Assembly: GCF_014267175.1 (NCBI RefSeq)
Contig: NZ_JACMTR010000002.1
Coordinates: 62,001-126,000, forward strand
DNA: 64,000 nt
Source of the DNA: Pseudonocardia sp. C8
Lineage (GTDB): Bacteria > Actinomycetota > Actinomycetes > Mycobacteriales > Pseudonocardiaceae
Direction of reading: 5' to 3'
In this document: piece by piece, positions 44,170-52,802 of the stretch
Layout: every line of letters begins with the position of its first letter
Numbering within the stretch: the stretch's first letter is position 1
The notes under the pieces: model-generated
Seen by the model: only the letters and a program-made list of their open reading frames with translations
Database searches by the model: none
What the model was told of the DNA's origin: nothing
Translations under genes and position numbers: made by a program

Positions 44170-45144
44170 TCAGGCCGCGACGGCCGGCTCCAGCACACCC
44201 GCGACGGTCTCGCGGCCGATCCGGGCGGCCTCGGTGACCCGCTCCCGGTCGGTGGTCAGTCCGCGGACCCCGGCCGAGCCGTGCGGGGTCAGGGTCAGCA
44301 GGTGCGCCCCGGCCCGGTCCGGGTGGGCCGCGTCGGTGAGCAGCGCGAGGAACTCGCCGTGCCGGGACGCGTCCTGCGCCATCCGGCCGAGCCCCGGGGC
44401 CAGCCGGTCCAGCGAGCGCGCCCACAGCGGGGTGCGCGCGTCGACGGGCGGGGTGACCAGCTCGTCGACGGTGCGGGTCATGAGCGCGAGCACGTGCGTG
44501 GCCCCGCCGCGCAGCGCCCGGGCCACCGGGAGCGGGTCGCCGACCGAGCCGTCGATCCACTCGTCGTCGCCGATGCGGACCGGTGGCCCGGCGAGCAGCG
44601 GGATGGCCGCCGTGGCGCGCATCGCGGCCTTCCAGGTGCCGCCGTCGGGCAGCCCGGTCAGCACGTGCGGGGTCAGGTCCCCGGCCCGGGTGACCATGAC
44701 CCGCAGCGGGACCGGGCTCGTCACCAGCGACGACCAGTCGGTCGGCTTCGACGACACGAGGATGTGGTCGAACAGGTGGTCCAGCGACACCATCGGCCGC
44801 CGGGTCCCGAACCGGCGCGGGTCGATGAACTCGCGGCACGCCATGTCGTCGGCGAAGATCCGGGCGGCGTCCGCGCCGTGCCCGAGCACCAGCGCCGTCC
44901 CGACGAACGCGCCCGCCGAGCTGCCCCACACCTCGTCGAAGCAGCCCGCGAAGCCGGCCTCCTCCAGTGCGTGCACCATCCCGCCGGCGTAGGCGCCGCG
45001 CATCCCGCCGCCACCGACGACGAGCGCGACCCGGTTCCCGTCCCGGTGGCTCCCGGCGCCCCGGCCGGCGGAGCGCCGCTGCTCCAGCACCGAGAGGACA
45101 CCGGCGTCGCCGTGCGCCCCGGGCGAGAGGAAGTGGCTGCGCAT
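44170..45144 (-). CDS. Patatin-like phospholipase/lipid hydrolase
   Basis: 324-residue serine hydrolase with the Ser-Asp dyad of patatins: glycine-rich oxyanion loop VVGGGGMRGAYAGG at 42-55, GSSAG with Ser76 and DGS with Asp198. Likely cleaves acyl esters of lipids; cytoplasmic since no signal peptide. ATG at 45144 is preferred; in-frame ATGs upstream exist at 45153-45186 without better ribosome binding sites. C-terminus matches RssA/YjjU-like bacterial members. Confidence 0.9.
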   Translation of the reverse strand: MRSHFLSPGAHGDAGVLSVLEQRRSAGRGAGSHRDGNRVALVVGGGGMRGAYAGGMVHALEEAGFAGCFDEVWGSSAGAFVGTALVLGHGADAARIFADDMACREFIDPRRFGTRRPMVSLDHLFDHILVSSKPTDWSSLVTSPVPLRVMVTRAGDLTPHVLTGLPDGGTWKAAMRATAAIPLLAGPPVRIGDDEWIDGSVGDPLPVARALRGGATHVLALMTRTVDELVTPPVDARTPLWARSLDRLAPGLGRMAQDASRHGEFLALLTDAAHPDRAGAHLLTLTPHGSAGVRGLTTDRERVTEAARIGRETVAGVLEPAVAA

Positions 45145-45307
45145 GCGGCCCATCATGTCGGCCGGTCCCGGCCCCACCGCAGCCACGTGGCCGAACGCAC
45201 GCGGCCGGACCGCTCACCGGCCACCGGCCGCCGTCCCGGCGCCGCCCACCGCCCCGACCGTGTCACGGCAGCCCGGCCGGGTAGGTTCCCGCGACCAGGG
45301 GGTACAC

Positions 45308-46111
45308 GTGACGCAACGACGCCAGCCGCGGCTGGGGACGATCGAGTCGACGTCGCTACCGGCCGCGTCCGCGCGCGCCCGCGACTCGCGCCGGCGCCGG
45401 CCGGTGGTGGGCGATCCGGCGGCCGCGGGCCTGGCCGACGACCTCGACCTGGGGGACGCGCCGGGCCGCGCCGACACGCTCTGCACGCTGCTGCGGGGAG
45501 CCGTGCTCGACGAGTGGGTCCGCGAGTTCGCCGCCACGCACCCGGCCGGGACGGTGGTCGAGCTCGGCCCCGGACTCGATGCCCGCGCCGGCCGGCTCGG
45601 CCCCGACGGCCCCGCCCACTGGGTCGACGTCGAGCTGCCCGAGGTCGCGGACCTGCGGCGCGAGCTGCTCCCGTCGACGGCGCACCTGGTGGCCGGGTCG
45701 GCACTCGACGAGGACTGGATGGAGCTGGCCCGCGAGCTGCCCGGGCCGTACCTGCTGGTGTCCGACCAGGTGCTCACGCTGCTGCCCGAGCAGGGCGTGC
45801 AGCGGATCGTGTTCACCGTCGCGCGGATGCTCCCGGGCGCGACCCTGGTCACCGACGTCCTGTCCCGGGCGGCCGCCGACCGGCTGGCCGCCGGGGCGCT
45901 GCGCGGGGCGACGCCCGACTGGACCTGCGAGCACCCGCGCGAGCTGGAGCCGTGGGGGCTGCGGCTGCGGGACGTCTGCGACACCGGCACGCCACCGCCC
46001 GCGGTCGCGACCCGGCTGCCGCGCGCCACCCGCACGCTGGCCGCCGTCCTCGCTCGGATCCCGGCGCTGGGCGGGCACCGGCTGGCCCGCTACGAGGTCC
46101 TGCCCGGCTGA
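45308..46111 (+). CDS. Class I SAM-dependent methyltransferase, leucine carboxyl/PPM-like
   Basis: 267 residues with an SAM-binding Rossmann core: VVELGPGLDARAGRLG (motif I, near residue 80), WVDVELPEVADLRRELLP (motif II) and YLLVSDQVLTLLPEQGVQRIV (motif III region). The pattern is that of the leucine carboxyl methyltransferase/Tcm-type group, often acting on small molecules or polyketides in actinobacteria. GGGGG 5 bases before the GTG is the likely ribosome binding site; a TAGGTT hexamer at 45282 is a candidate -10. Divergent from the patatin gene with 163 bp between. Confidence 0.85.
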   Translation: MTQRRQPRLGTIESTSLPAASARARDSRRRRPVVGDPAAAGLADDLDLGDAPGRADTLCTLLRGAVLDEWVREFAATHPAGTVVELGPGLDARAGRLGPDGPAHWVDVELPEVADLRRELLPSTAHLVAGSALDEDWMELARELPGPYLLVSDQVLTLLPEQGVQRIVFTVARMLPGATLVTDVLSRAAADRLAAGALRGATPDWTCEHPRELEPWGLRLRDVCDTGTPPPAVATRLPRATRTLAAVLARIPALGGHRLARYEVLPG

Positions 46112-46122
46112 ACCGCCGCCGG

Positions 46123-46128
46123 TAGGGT
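46123..46128 (+). promoter_or_regulatory. Candidate -10 hexamer of a leaderless promoter
   Basis: TAGGGT, then 7 bases, then the GTG of the beta-lactamase-fold gene; no ribosome binding site in the 24-bp gap after the methyltransferase stop. Confidence 0.45.
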
Positions 46129-46135
46129 CGGGACG

Positions 46136-47377
46136 GTGACGGTTCCGAAGATCGAAGCGGACCCCGCCGAGGTCGGTCTCGACCCGGCCCGGCTGCGCCG
46201 GATCGACAGCCACTTCCAGCGCTACGTCGACGAGGGCAAGCTCCCCGGCTGGACGGTCGCGGTGGCCCGCGACGACCGGCTCGTCCACCTCTCGCACCAC
46301 GGCCTGCGCGACGTCGAGGCCGGGTTGCCGGTCACCGACGACACGATCTGGCGCATCTACTCGATGACCAAGCCGATCACCTCGGTCGCGACGCTGATGC
46401 TGTGGGAGCGCGGGGCGCTGGAGCTCACCGACCCGGTCTCCCGCTACATCCCGGCGTTCGCCGAGCAGCGCGTCTACCGCGGCGGATCGGCCCTGAACCC
46501 GGGGACCGACGCGGCCGTCGAGCCGGTCCGGATCCACCACCTGCTCACCCACACCGCCGGGCTCACCTACGGCTTCCACCACGCGCACCCGGTCGACGAG
46601 ATGTACCGGGCGAAGGGCTACGAGTTCGGCGCGCCGGCCGGGACGGACCTGCAGACGGCGGTCGACCGGTTCGCGTCGTTCCCGCTGCTGTTCCAGCCGG
46701 GCACCGAGTGGAACTACTCGGTCGCCACCGACGTCCTCGGCCGGGTCGTGGAGGTCGCATCCGGACGGCGGCTCGACGAGTTCTTCCGCGAGGAGATCAC
46801 CGGCCCGCTCGGCATGACCGACACGACGTTCTCCGTGCCGCCGGACTCGCCGGAGGCCGGGCGGCTGGCCGCCCTCTACAACGCCCGCCCGGACGGCGGC
46901 CTCGTGCTCAACAAGGTGCTGGCCCGGGGCGCGACGGCCGAGCCGACCTACCTGTCCGGCGGCGGCGGGCTGCTGTCCACGGCCGGTGACTACCTGCGTT
47001 TCGCCCGGATGCTGGCCCGCGGCGGCGAGCTCGACGGCGTCCGCATCCTCGGGCCGCGCACGCTCGCCCGGGCCACCCGCAACCACCTGCCCGGCGGCGC
47101 GGACCTGGACACGATCGGGCGTCCGATCTTCGCCGAGTCCGCGTTCGCCGGGGTCGGCTTCGGGCTCGGCTTCTCGGTGGTCATCGACGGGGCCGCGACC
47201 AAGGGGCTCGGGAACGAGGGCACCTTCGCCTGGGGCGGCCTGGCGTCCACCGCGTTCTGGGTGGACCCGGTCGACGACATCGTCGCCCTGTTCTTCACCC
47301 AGCTCGTCCCCTCGAGCACCTACCCCATCCGGTCCCAGCTCCAGACGCTCGTCCAGCAGGCGGTGATCGATCGATGA
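46136..47377 (+). CDS. Serine hydrolase of the beta-lactamase/penicillin-binding-like family
   Basis: 413-residue class C beta-lactamase-fold esterase/peptidase. The SxxK motif is SMTK at 76-79, the Tyr motif is NYSVATDVLG (YSV) about residue 190, and the third motif region HLLTHTAGLTYGF and GGGGLLSTAGDYLRF are typical of EstB-type carboxylesterases. It has no signal peptide, so it is cytoplasmic and unlikely to be a true beta-lactamase. ATG of the next gene overlaps its stop. Confidence 0.92.
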   Translation: MTVPKIEADPAEVGLDPARLRRIDSHFQRYVDEGKLPGWTVAVARDDRLVHLSHHGLRDVEAGLPVTDDTIWRIYSMTKPITSVATLMLWERGALELTDPVSRYIPAFAEQRVYRGGSALNPGTDAAVEPVRIHHLLTHTAGLTYGFHHAHPVDEMYRAKGYEFGAPAGTDLQTAVDRFASFPLLFQPGTEWNYSVATDVLGRVVEVASGRRLDEFFREEITGPLGMTDTTFSVPPDSPEAGRLAALYNARPDGGLVLNKVLARGATAEPTYLSGGGGLLSTAGDYLRFARMLARGGELDGVRILGPRTLARATRNHLPGGADLDTIGRPIFAESAFAGVGFGLGFSVVIDGAATKGLGNEGTFAWGGLASTAFWVDPVDDIVALFFTQLVPSSTYPIRSQLQTLVQQAVIDR

Positions 47378-47778
47378 ACCAGGCCGGCCCGGTGCTCGCC
47401 TTCGCCGTCCGCACGCTCGTCGTCGCGGCCGCGCTGTGGGTGGCGACCGTGCTCGTGAGCGGGATCGAGCTGCAGAGCGGCGCGACCGGCACCCGGATCG
47501 GGACGCTGCTCGTCGTCGCGCTCCTGTTCGGCGTGGTGAACGCGGTGGTCAAGCCGGTCGTCGCGCTCGTCGGGTGCCCGCTCTACATCCTGACCCTCGG
47601 GCTGTTCGCCCTCGTGGTGAACGCGCTGATGTTCCTGCTGACCGGCTGGCTGTCCGGGCTGCTGAACCTGCCGTTCACCGTGGACGGCTTCTGGGCCGCG
47701 TTCTGGGGCGCGATCATCGTCGGGATCGTCTCGTTCTTCCTGCACCTGGTGATCCCGGACCGGTACGACGCGCGGTAG
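47374..47778 (+). CDS. Phage holin family-like (PF04020-type) membrane protein
   Basis: 134 residues, four hydrophobic helices (about 8-30, 42-63, 66-92, 104-128). FGVVNAVVKPVVALVGCPLYILTLGLFALVVNALMFLL is characteristic of the YvlD/holin-IV family, which are ordinary chromosomal membrane proteins despite the name. ATG overlaps the upstream stop, so it is co-translated with the hydrolase. It ends just before a strong hairpin. Confidence 0.9.
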   Translation: MNQAGPVLAFAVRTLVVAAALWVATVLVSGIELQSGATGTRIGTLLVVALLFGVVNAVVKPVVALVGCPLYILTLGLFALVVNALMFLLTGWLSGLLNLPFTVDGFWAAFWGAIIVGIVSFFLHLVIPDRYDAR

Positions 47779-47782
47779 CGCC

Positions 47783-47824
47783 CGTGAGTGGTTGCGAGGG
47801 CTCCAGCCCTCGCAACCACTCACG
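47783..47824. terminator. Perfect 20-bp inverted repeat between convergent genes
   Basis: CGTGAGTGGTTGCGAGGGCT (47783-47802) and AGCCCTCGCAACCACTCACG (47805-47824) are exact complements with a 2-base gap. It sits between the holin-family gene and tenA; the tenA stop codon (47820-47822) lies inside the right arm. It acts as a likely two-way terminator. Confidence 0.8.
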
Positions 47825-48494
47825 AGCCCACGGGCCAACCCTCCTGCCGGTAGGCGCCGTCCCAGAACATCCACTCGTAGCGCGAGGTCGTCGTGAAGTG
47901 CTCGCGCATCAGGGCGAGCTCGGTCTCGGACGCGACCGCGCCGATCCGGTCGGTCGCATCGAGCACGGCGTCGACGACGGTCTGGAACTCCTCGCCCGCG
48001 TACATGTCGATCCAGCGCTGGTAGAGCGGGTCCGGCGAGCCGGCACCGACCAGGTGCTCGCCGACCTTCGCGTAGATCCAGTAGCAGGGAAGCACCGCCG
48101 CGACGCCCTCGGCGTAGGAGCCGCCGTACGCCGCCGCGAGCAGGTAGCTGACGTAGGCGCGGGTCGCCGGGGCCACCGGCAGCGTCCGCGCCTGCTCCGA
48201 GGTGAGGCCGAGCCCGCCGAGCAGGTCCGCGTGCATCTCGCGCTCGGCGGCGATGGCCCCGGCGGCGTGCTCGGCGAACATGAGCGTGTCGTCGTCGGTG
48301 GGGGCCTTCGCCGCGCACACCGTGAGCGCCTTCGCGTAGCCGCGCAGGTAGTGCGCGTCCTGGACGATGTAGTGCCGGAACACCTCGTGCGGCAGGGAGC
48401 CGTCGGTCAGCCCGGTGACGAAGGGGTGGGCGAGGATCTGGTCGTGGATGGTCTCGACGTCCGACCAGAGCAGGTCACGCGTGCGGTCCGCCAT
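47820..48494 (-). CDS. tenA: TenA/thiaminase II-like protein
   Basis: 224-residue helical protein that salvages thiamine pyrimidine by hydrolysing aminopyrimidines. VTGLTDGSLPHEVFRHYIVQDAHYLRGYAKAL near the N-terminus, AEREMHADLLGGLGL and AAVLPCYWIYAKVGEHL (with the conserved active-site Cys) are the family signatures. The ATG has no ribosome binding site, but TACGGT ends 7 bases before it (leaderless). No other thiamine gene is adjacent. Confidence 0.93.
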   Translation of the reverse strand: MADRTRDLLWSDVETIHDQILAHPFVTGLTDGSLPHEVFRHYIVQDAHYLRGYAKALTVCAAKAPTDDDTLMFAEHAAGAIAAEREMHADLLGGLGLTSEQARTLPVAPATRAYVSYLLAAAYGGSYAEGVAAVLPCYWIYAKVGEHLVGAGSPDPLYQRWIDMYAGEEFQTVVDAVLDATDRIGAVASETELALMREHFTTTSRYEWMFWDGAYRQEGWPVGS

Positions 48495-48501
48495 GGTGCC
48501 C

Positions 48502-48507
48502 ACCGTA
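48502..48507 (-). promoter_or_regulatory. Candidate -10 hexamer of a leaderless promoter for tenA
   Basis: TACGGT on the minus strand, 7 bases before the tenA ATG. Confidence 0.45.
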
Positions 48508-48656
48508 GCCGCCGGCCGATCCGGCGCCCCGTCCCGATGAGACTCTCCGCACTTCCGGACGCGAATGTGTCCGTGTCCCTCACCATGGGTAGCAGGCGGG
48601 CACTCAGCGCGGAGCGAGCGCGCCGGAGTCACGTCCCCTATCGCGGAGGTGAGGGC

Positions 48657-48890
48657 ATGAGCGCACCGGCGCCCATGGAGCACCACGAGAAGATGCGGAT
48701 GCGGGCTGCCGCGTTCCGGGCGACCCGGCTCTACCCGGGCCCGGTCGGCGAGCTGGTCTCCCGGGAGCTGCTGACCTGGGAGGAGTTCGGCTACCGGCTG
48801 GGCGGGAACCGCCTGGTCATGGAGCTGGTCGACCACGTGCTGAAGGCGCAGCCGTCCCCGGAGCAGACCTCCCGGACGGACGCCGCCTGA
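48657..48890 (+). CDS. Small conserved-looking hypothetical protein
   Basis: 77 residues, helical and charged, with no cysteine and no membrane segment: residues 1-40 include HHEKMRMRAAAFRATRLYPG, followed by VGELVSRELLTWEEFGYRLG and LVMELVDHVLK. The composition is that of a real cytoplasmic protein rather than a random GC-rich frame, and GGAGGTGAGGG precedes the ATG. No named family comes to mind. It is divergent from tenA and convergent with the next gene. Confidence 0.75.
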   Translation: MSAPAPMEHHEKMRMRAAAFRATRLYPGPVGELVSRELLTWEEFGYRLGGNRLVMELVDHVLKAQPSPEQTSRTDAA

Positions 48891-48893
48891 CCG

Positions 48894-49259
48894 TCACCGG
48901 TGCAGGCTGCTGATCCCGACCCCGGCGGCCGCCCCGGTCGGCGCGGTGCCGTCGGCCAGCCCGGCGACGGCGGTGGCCAGCACGGCCATCGCCGCCAGCG
49001 TCGTCAGGCTGCCGGCCCGGGCGAGGACGGTGAACGTCCGCGTGAACGGCGTGCACGGCGGCGCCGGCCGGCGGTGCCGTCCGGCCGCCGCAGCCGGTCG
49101 GCCGGCGGAACCGGGCTCGTCCGAACGGGGCGGGGCCATGCGGTGCCGGCCCTCGGTTGTGACGCGCGGGGTCGGCACGGACGCGCCGTCCCGGGCGGTC
49201 GGACCGAGGGGGCGGCGCGGGCTCGGGATGCGGACGACGGGCGCGGACATGACGATCAC
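48894..49259 (-). CDS. Hypothetical basic protein with one C-terminal membrane helix (uncertain)
   Basis: 121 residues: Arg/Pro-rich N-terminal 80 residues (RIPSPRRPLGPTAR and so on), then one hydrophobic helix (LTTLAAMAVLATAVAGLAD) and a short Gly/Ala tail. The GTG at 49259 has GGAG 8 bases upstream; an ATG 9 bp later is also possible. The gene is only moderately supported because the Arg/Pro-rich part could be a random high-GC frame. The 202 bp from 49260 to 49461 show nothing else. Confidence 0.45.
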   Translation of the reverse strand: MIVMSAPVVRIPSPRRPLGPTARDGASVPTPRVTTEGRHRMAPPRSDEPGSAGRPAAAAGRHRRPAPPCTPFTRTFTVLARAGSLTTLAAMAVLATAVAGLADGTAPTGAAAGVGISSLHR

Positions 49260-49461
49260 CACGCTCTCTCCGGGGTCGGGACGGGGGCTCTTCGGACCCG
49301 GTGCGCGCCGCCGGTTCCTGCTCATGCCCGTCGTGTCGTGTCGGGCGCTCACCCTGTTATCCGGTCACCGGTTCCGCCAATCGTCGGAGTGGCTACTCCA
49401 CCCGTGAGGCTGACGGAACCACCCGTACGCCGAGCGGTGGATCACACGGTGTGACCGTCCG

Positions 49462-51147
49462 TCACTCCGATGCGGCCACCCCCGGAAGGTCCGCGAGGCG
49501 CTCGCGCAGGTCCCGCTTGAGCACCTTCCCCGCCGCGGAGACCGGGATCTCCTCGATCACGTGCACCTCGCGTACGCGCTGGTATGGCAGGAGCTGCGCG
49601 TTCAGCCCGTCCACCGCGGCCCGGGCGGCGTCCTCGGTGACGCCGGTGAGGAACGCGACCGGACGCTCCCCGTCCACCCCGGACGGCCGGCCGACGACGG
49701 CCGCGCCCGTCACCCCGGGCAGGGCCAGCAGCCGTTCCTCCAGGTCCCGCGGGTACACGTTGTAGCCCTTGTACAGCAGCATGTCCTTGAGCCGGTCGAC
49801 GATCCGCAGGTAGCCGTCCTCGTCGAGGACGCCGACGTCGCCGGTGTGCAGCCACCCGTCGCCGTCGAACGCGGCCGCGGTCTCGGCGGGCCGGTTCCGG
49901 TAGCCGCCGGTGACCTGCGGCCCGCGGATCCACACCTCGCCCTCGGCTCCCGGGCCGAGCTCCGCGCCGTCCGGTCCGGAGATCCGGATCTCGGTGCCGG
50001 CGACCGGCAGCCCCACGGTGCCCGGCTTGCGCACCGCGGACCGGGCGGCGGGGCCGAGGGTCGCGGCCATCGTGACCTCGGTCAGCCCGTACCCCTCGGC
50101 GATGACGAGGTCCGCACCCAGCCACTCCCGCAAGCCGTGGATCACCTCGTGGGGCAGCGGCGCGGCCCCCGAGCTCAGCGACCGGACCGTGGACAGGTCC
50201 CCGGCCGCATCCCGGTGCGCGAGCAGCGCCGCGAACACCGGCGGCGCCCCGGACATCGTGGTGACGCCGAACCGGGTGGCGTCCTCCAGGTAGGCCCGCG
50301 GGTCGAACCGGCCGTGGACGATCGTCATCGTGCCGGCGAGCAGCGGCATGTTGAGCCCACCGACCGTGCCCATCGCGTGGAACCAGGGGGAGAGGCCGAT
50401 GATGCGGCCCGTGCCGAGCGGCGTCGGGTAGTCCTCGGGCGGGCCCGGATCGGCCAGTACCACGCCGGGACCGTGCGGGGTGTCCCGGACCGCCGGCCGC
50501 GCCCCGGTGCCCCAGCACGCCGCCTGCAGCGCGTTGGTGAGCAGGTTCCGGTGGCTGACCAGCACGCCCTTCGACCGCCCCGTCGTGCCGCCGGTGTAGG
50601 CCAGGTGGGCCAGCGCGGTCGCCGGATCGAGCTCCAGGTCGGTGCCCGGCGGCTCCTGCGGCCGGCCGTCGACGAAGGCCCCCAGCTCGGTGACGTCCGT
50701 GGCGCCCGGCTCGGCACCGGGGCCGGTGACGAGCACCCGCTTCAGCGAGGTCGCCGGCCGTGCGGCGCGCACCGCCGGCAGCACCGGCGCCCAGGTGACG
50801 ACGGTGGCAGCGCCGGCGTCGGCCAGCTGGGCTCCCAGGTCGTCGGCGCCGAGCAGCGGGTTCGCCGGGGTGACCGTGGCCCCGGCCAGGAGCGTGCCCC
50901 AGTACGCGACGGCGTACTGGGGGCAGTTCGGCAGGTGCAGCGCGACGACGTCGCCGCGGCCGATCCCGTCGGCGTGCAGGGCGTGGGCGAACGCCGACGC
51001 CCGGCCCAGCAGCCCGGTGAACGACAGCTCGTGCCCGGACTGGTGCAGCATCGGCGCGTTCCCGAAGGCGGCCGCCGCACCGCGAAGCTGCGCGGTCGCC
51101 GGCAGGTCCGGGACGTCCAGGGCGGGCACGGGGGAACGGGAGATCAT
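49462..51147 (-). CDS. Acyl-CoA/AMP-dependent ligase (FadD/4CL-like)
   Basis: 561-residue adenylate-forming ligase activating a carboxylic acid as acyl-AMP/acyl-CoA. The AMP-binding motif AYTGGTTGRSKGV is near residue 190, EGYGLTEVTMAATLG near 340, GWLHTGDVG near 425 and the C-terminal catalytic lysine in PVSAAGKVLKRDLRERL. It overlaps the P450 stop by 4 bp, so the two work together, probably on a fatty, branched or aromatic acid. The ATG at 51147 sits in the overlap (ATGA). Confidence 0.93.
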   Translation of the reverse strand: MISRSPVPALDVPDLPATAQLRGAAAAFGNAPMLHQSGHELSFTGLLGRASAFAHALHADGIGRGDVVALHLPNCPQYAVAYWGTLLAGATVTPANPLLGADDLGAQLADAGAATVVTWAPVLPAVRAARPATSLKRVLVTGPGAEPGATDVTELGAFVDGRPQEPPGTDLELDPATALAHLAYTGGTTGRSKGVLVSHRNLLTNALQAACWGTGARPAVRDTPHGPGVVLADPGPPEDYPTPLGTGRIIGLSPWFHAMGTVGGLNMPLLAGTMTIVHGRFDPRAYLEDATRFGVTTMSGAPPVFAALLAHRDAAGDLSTVRSLSSGAAPLPHEVIHGLREWLGADLVIAEGYGLTEVTMAATLGPAARSAVRKPGTVGLPVAGTEIRISGPDGAELGPGAEGEVWIRGPQVTGGYRNRPAETAAAFDGDGWLHTGDVGVLDEDGYLRIVDRLKDMLLYKGYNVYPRDLEERLLALPGVTGAAVVGRPSGVDGERPVAFLTGVTEDAARAAVDGLNAQLLPYQRVREVHVIEEIPVSAAGKVLKRDLRERLADLPGVAASE

Positions 51148-52415
51148 GCGAGCACCCCCGGGCCGCCGTCGGCGGTGAGCGGCAGCCGGGTGATCCCGTT
51201 GATGAACATCGACCGCAGCCGCCGGGGCTCGCCGGTGGTCGCGACCCGTGGCGCGCGCCGCAGCAGCTCGGTGAACAGGGCGGACAGCTGGCGGCGGGCG
51301 AGGTGCGCGCCGAGGCAGAAGTGCGGCCCCGGCCCGCCGAACCCGAGGTGCGGGTTGGGGGAGCGGCGGACGTCGAACGCCTCGGGGTCGGCGAACCGTT
51401 CCGGATCGCGGTTCGCCGACCAGTAGAACAGCGCCGTCTTCGCCCCGGCCGGCAGCTCGGTGCCACCCAGCACCGCCGGCTCGGACAGCGTCCGGCGCAT
51501 GTAGATCACCGGTGAGGCCCACCGGACGATCTCCTCGACGGCGGACGCCGTCACCCCGTCCGGGTCCGCCAGCCAGGCGGCCCGCTGCTCGGGGTGCTCG
51601 GTGAGCAGCTGCAGGCCCCAGCTGGTGGCGTTGCGGGTGGTCTCGTTCCCGGCGACGACGAGCAGCACGAAGAAGCTCGCCAGCTCCTCGGGGGTGAGGT
51701 GCTCGCCGTCGATCTCGGCGTTGACCAGGGCGGAGACGACGTCGCCGGTCGGCTCGGCGCGGCGGGCCTCGCCGAGCTCGCGCACCAGGGCTGCCAGCTC
51801 ACCGGCCGCGGTGAGCAGTGCCGTCACCATGTCGGACCCCGGCGGCACGTACTCCGGGTCCGAGGCACCGAGGATGACGTTGGTGCGGTCGTAGACGAAC
51901 CGGTGGTGGCTCTCCGGAATGCCCATCATCTCGCAGATCGTGGCGAGCGGGAGCCGCGCGGAGACCGTCTCGACGCCCTCGCACTCCCCGGCGGCCAGCA
52001 GGTCCCCGACGATCGTGCGTGCCGTCCGCTCGATCGAGTCCTGCAGGTCCGCCAGCCGGCGCGGGGTGAAGCCGCGGGAGACGATCCGGCGCAGCCGGGC
52101 GTGCCGCGGGTCGTCGGTGTTGATCATCGAGCCGAAGAACTCGTTCCACTCGGGCGGCATGTCCGCGACCGAGGTGGCGCCCGGACCGGACCGGAAGACG
52201 CCCGGGGTCCGGCTCGCCTCGACGACCTCGTCGTAGCGGGTGAGGGCGTAGAAGCCGGCCCCCGGCTCGGGCACCGGCGACGGCGGCTGGTCGTAGAACG
52301 GGATGCCGGGCGACTCCCGCAGGGCCGCGAACCCGGCCGCGCGCTGGGTGAGCGGGGCCGTCCAGAAGCCGTCGAGGTCGGAGAGGTCGATCGTGGTGGT
52401 TGTCGCGTCCGGCAT
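51144..52415 (-). CDS. Cytochrome P450
   Basis: 423-residue soluble bacterial P450. I-helix AGNETT at 255-260, the K-helix ExxR with Glu295 and Arg298, VIYMRRT after it, and the heme loop FGGPGPHFCLGAHLARR with the ligand Cys367. The YMRRT region and overall pattern resemble CYP124/125/142-type enzymes that oxidise the terminal carbon of lipids or sterol side chains, so a fatty or steroid substrate is plausible. It is coupled to the ligase gene that follows on the same strand, fitting a scheme of omega-oxidation then CoA activation. Confidence 0.93.
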   Translation of the reverse strand: MPDATTTTIDLSDLDGFWTAPLTQRAAGFAALRESPGIPFYDQPPSPVPEPGAGFYALTRYDEVVEASRTPGVFRSGPGATSVADMPPEWNEFFGSMINTDDPRHARLRRIVSRGFTPRRLADLQDSIERTARTIVGDLLAAGECEGVETVSARLPLATICEMMGIPESHHRFVYDRTNVILGASDPEYVPPGSDMVTALLTAAGELAALVRELGEARRAEPTGDVVSALVNAEIDGEHLTPEELASFFVLLVVAGNETTRNATSWGLQLLTEHPEQRAAWLADPDGVTASAVEEIVRWASPVIYMRRTLSEPAVLGGTELPAGAKTALFYWSANRDPERFADPEAFDVRRSPNPHLGFGGPGPHFCLGAHLARRQLSALFTELLRRAPRVATTGEPRRLRSMFINGITRLPLTADGGPGVLA

Positions 52416-52571
52416 CGTCGCCGTCCCTCCTGCCGCGGTGGTGCGGCACCACCGACCTTAGGGAGACGGGGTGGCGTACGTCATGGCCCGCCCGGGCCGC
52501 CACCGGTCCGTGCGGGACACCGGGTGCGCCCTGCCTCGGCGGGATCGCGCCGGTCGCCCCGGCCGCACGTC

Positions 52572-52757
52572 GGCGAGTCGCACGAGTTCGCCCCTGCCCC
52601 GGCAGGATCGTGCTGATCGACTCGGCTGTCGCCGGTGAGGCGCACGATCTCGCCGTCGGCGGGGCGGGATCGTGCTGATCGACCCCGTCGCCGCTGGTGA
52701 GTGGCGCGATCGCGCCCCCGGCACGTCCGGACCGCGCTGGCCGACGGGGCCGGGTGC
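52572..52757. repeat. Three 62-bp imperfect tandem repeats with internal stems
   Basis: Three units (52572-52633, 52634-52695, 52696-52757) share GGTGAG-x2-CGCACGAT... and GGATCGTGCTGATCGAC; a degenerate fourth copy may precede them from about 52510. Each unit contains an inverted repeat: GCACGA/TCGTGC, GCACGATC/GATCGTGC and GCGCGATC/GACCGCGC, the last keeping pairing by a double change. Since 62 is not a multiple of 3 these are not coding repeats. The whole 387-bp gap from 52416 to 52802 has no gene that I can support. Confidence 0.8.
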
Positions 52758-52802
52758 CGGGAGCGCGACGATCCCGCACCGGGGCGCCGCACGCCGAAGC
52801 GC

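Noticed and set aside
46136..47377. Beta-lactamase-fold protein as antibiotic resistance gene
   Set aside because: It has SxxK and Tyr motifs, but no signal peptide and an esterase-like pattern, so a resistance role is not supported.
47374..47778. Holin-family protein as sign of a prophage
   Set aside because: This family is a common chromosomal membrane protein. No integrase, terminase or structural phage genes are seen nearby.
52458..52792. Minus-strand open frames across the 62-bp repeats
   Set aside because: The repeat period is not a multiple of 3, so each unit is read in another frame; the products are Arg/Gly/Asp-rich without family signs.
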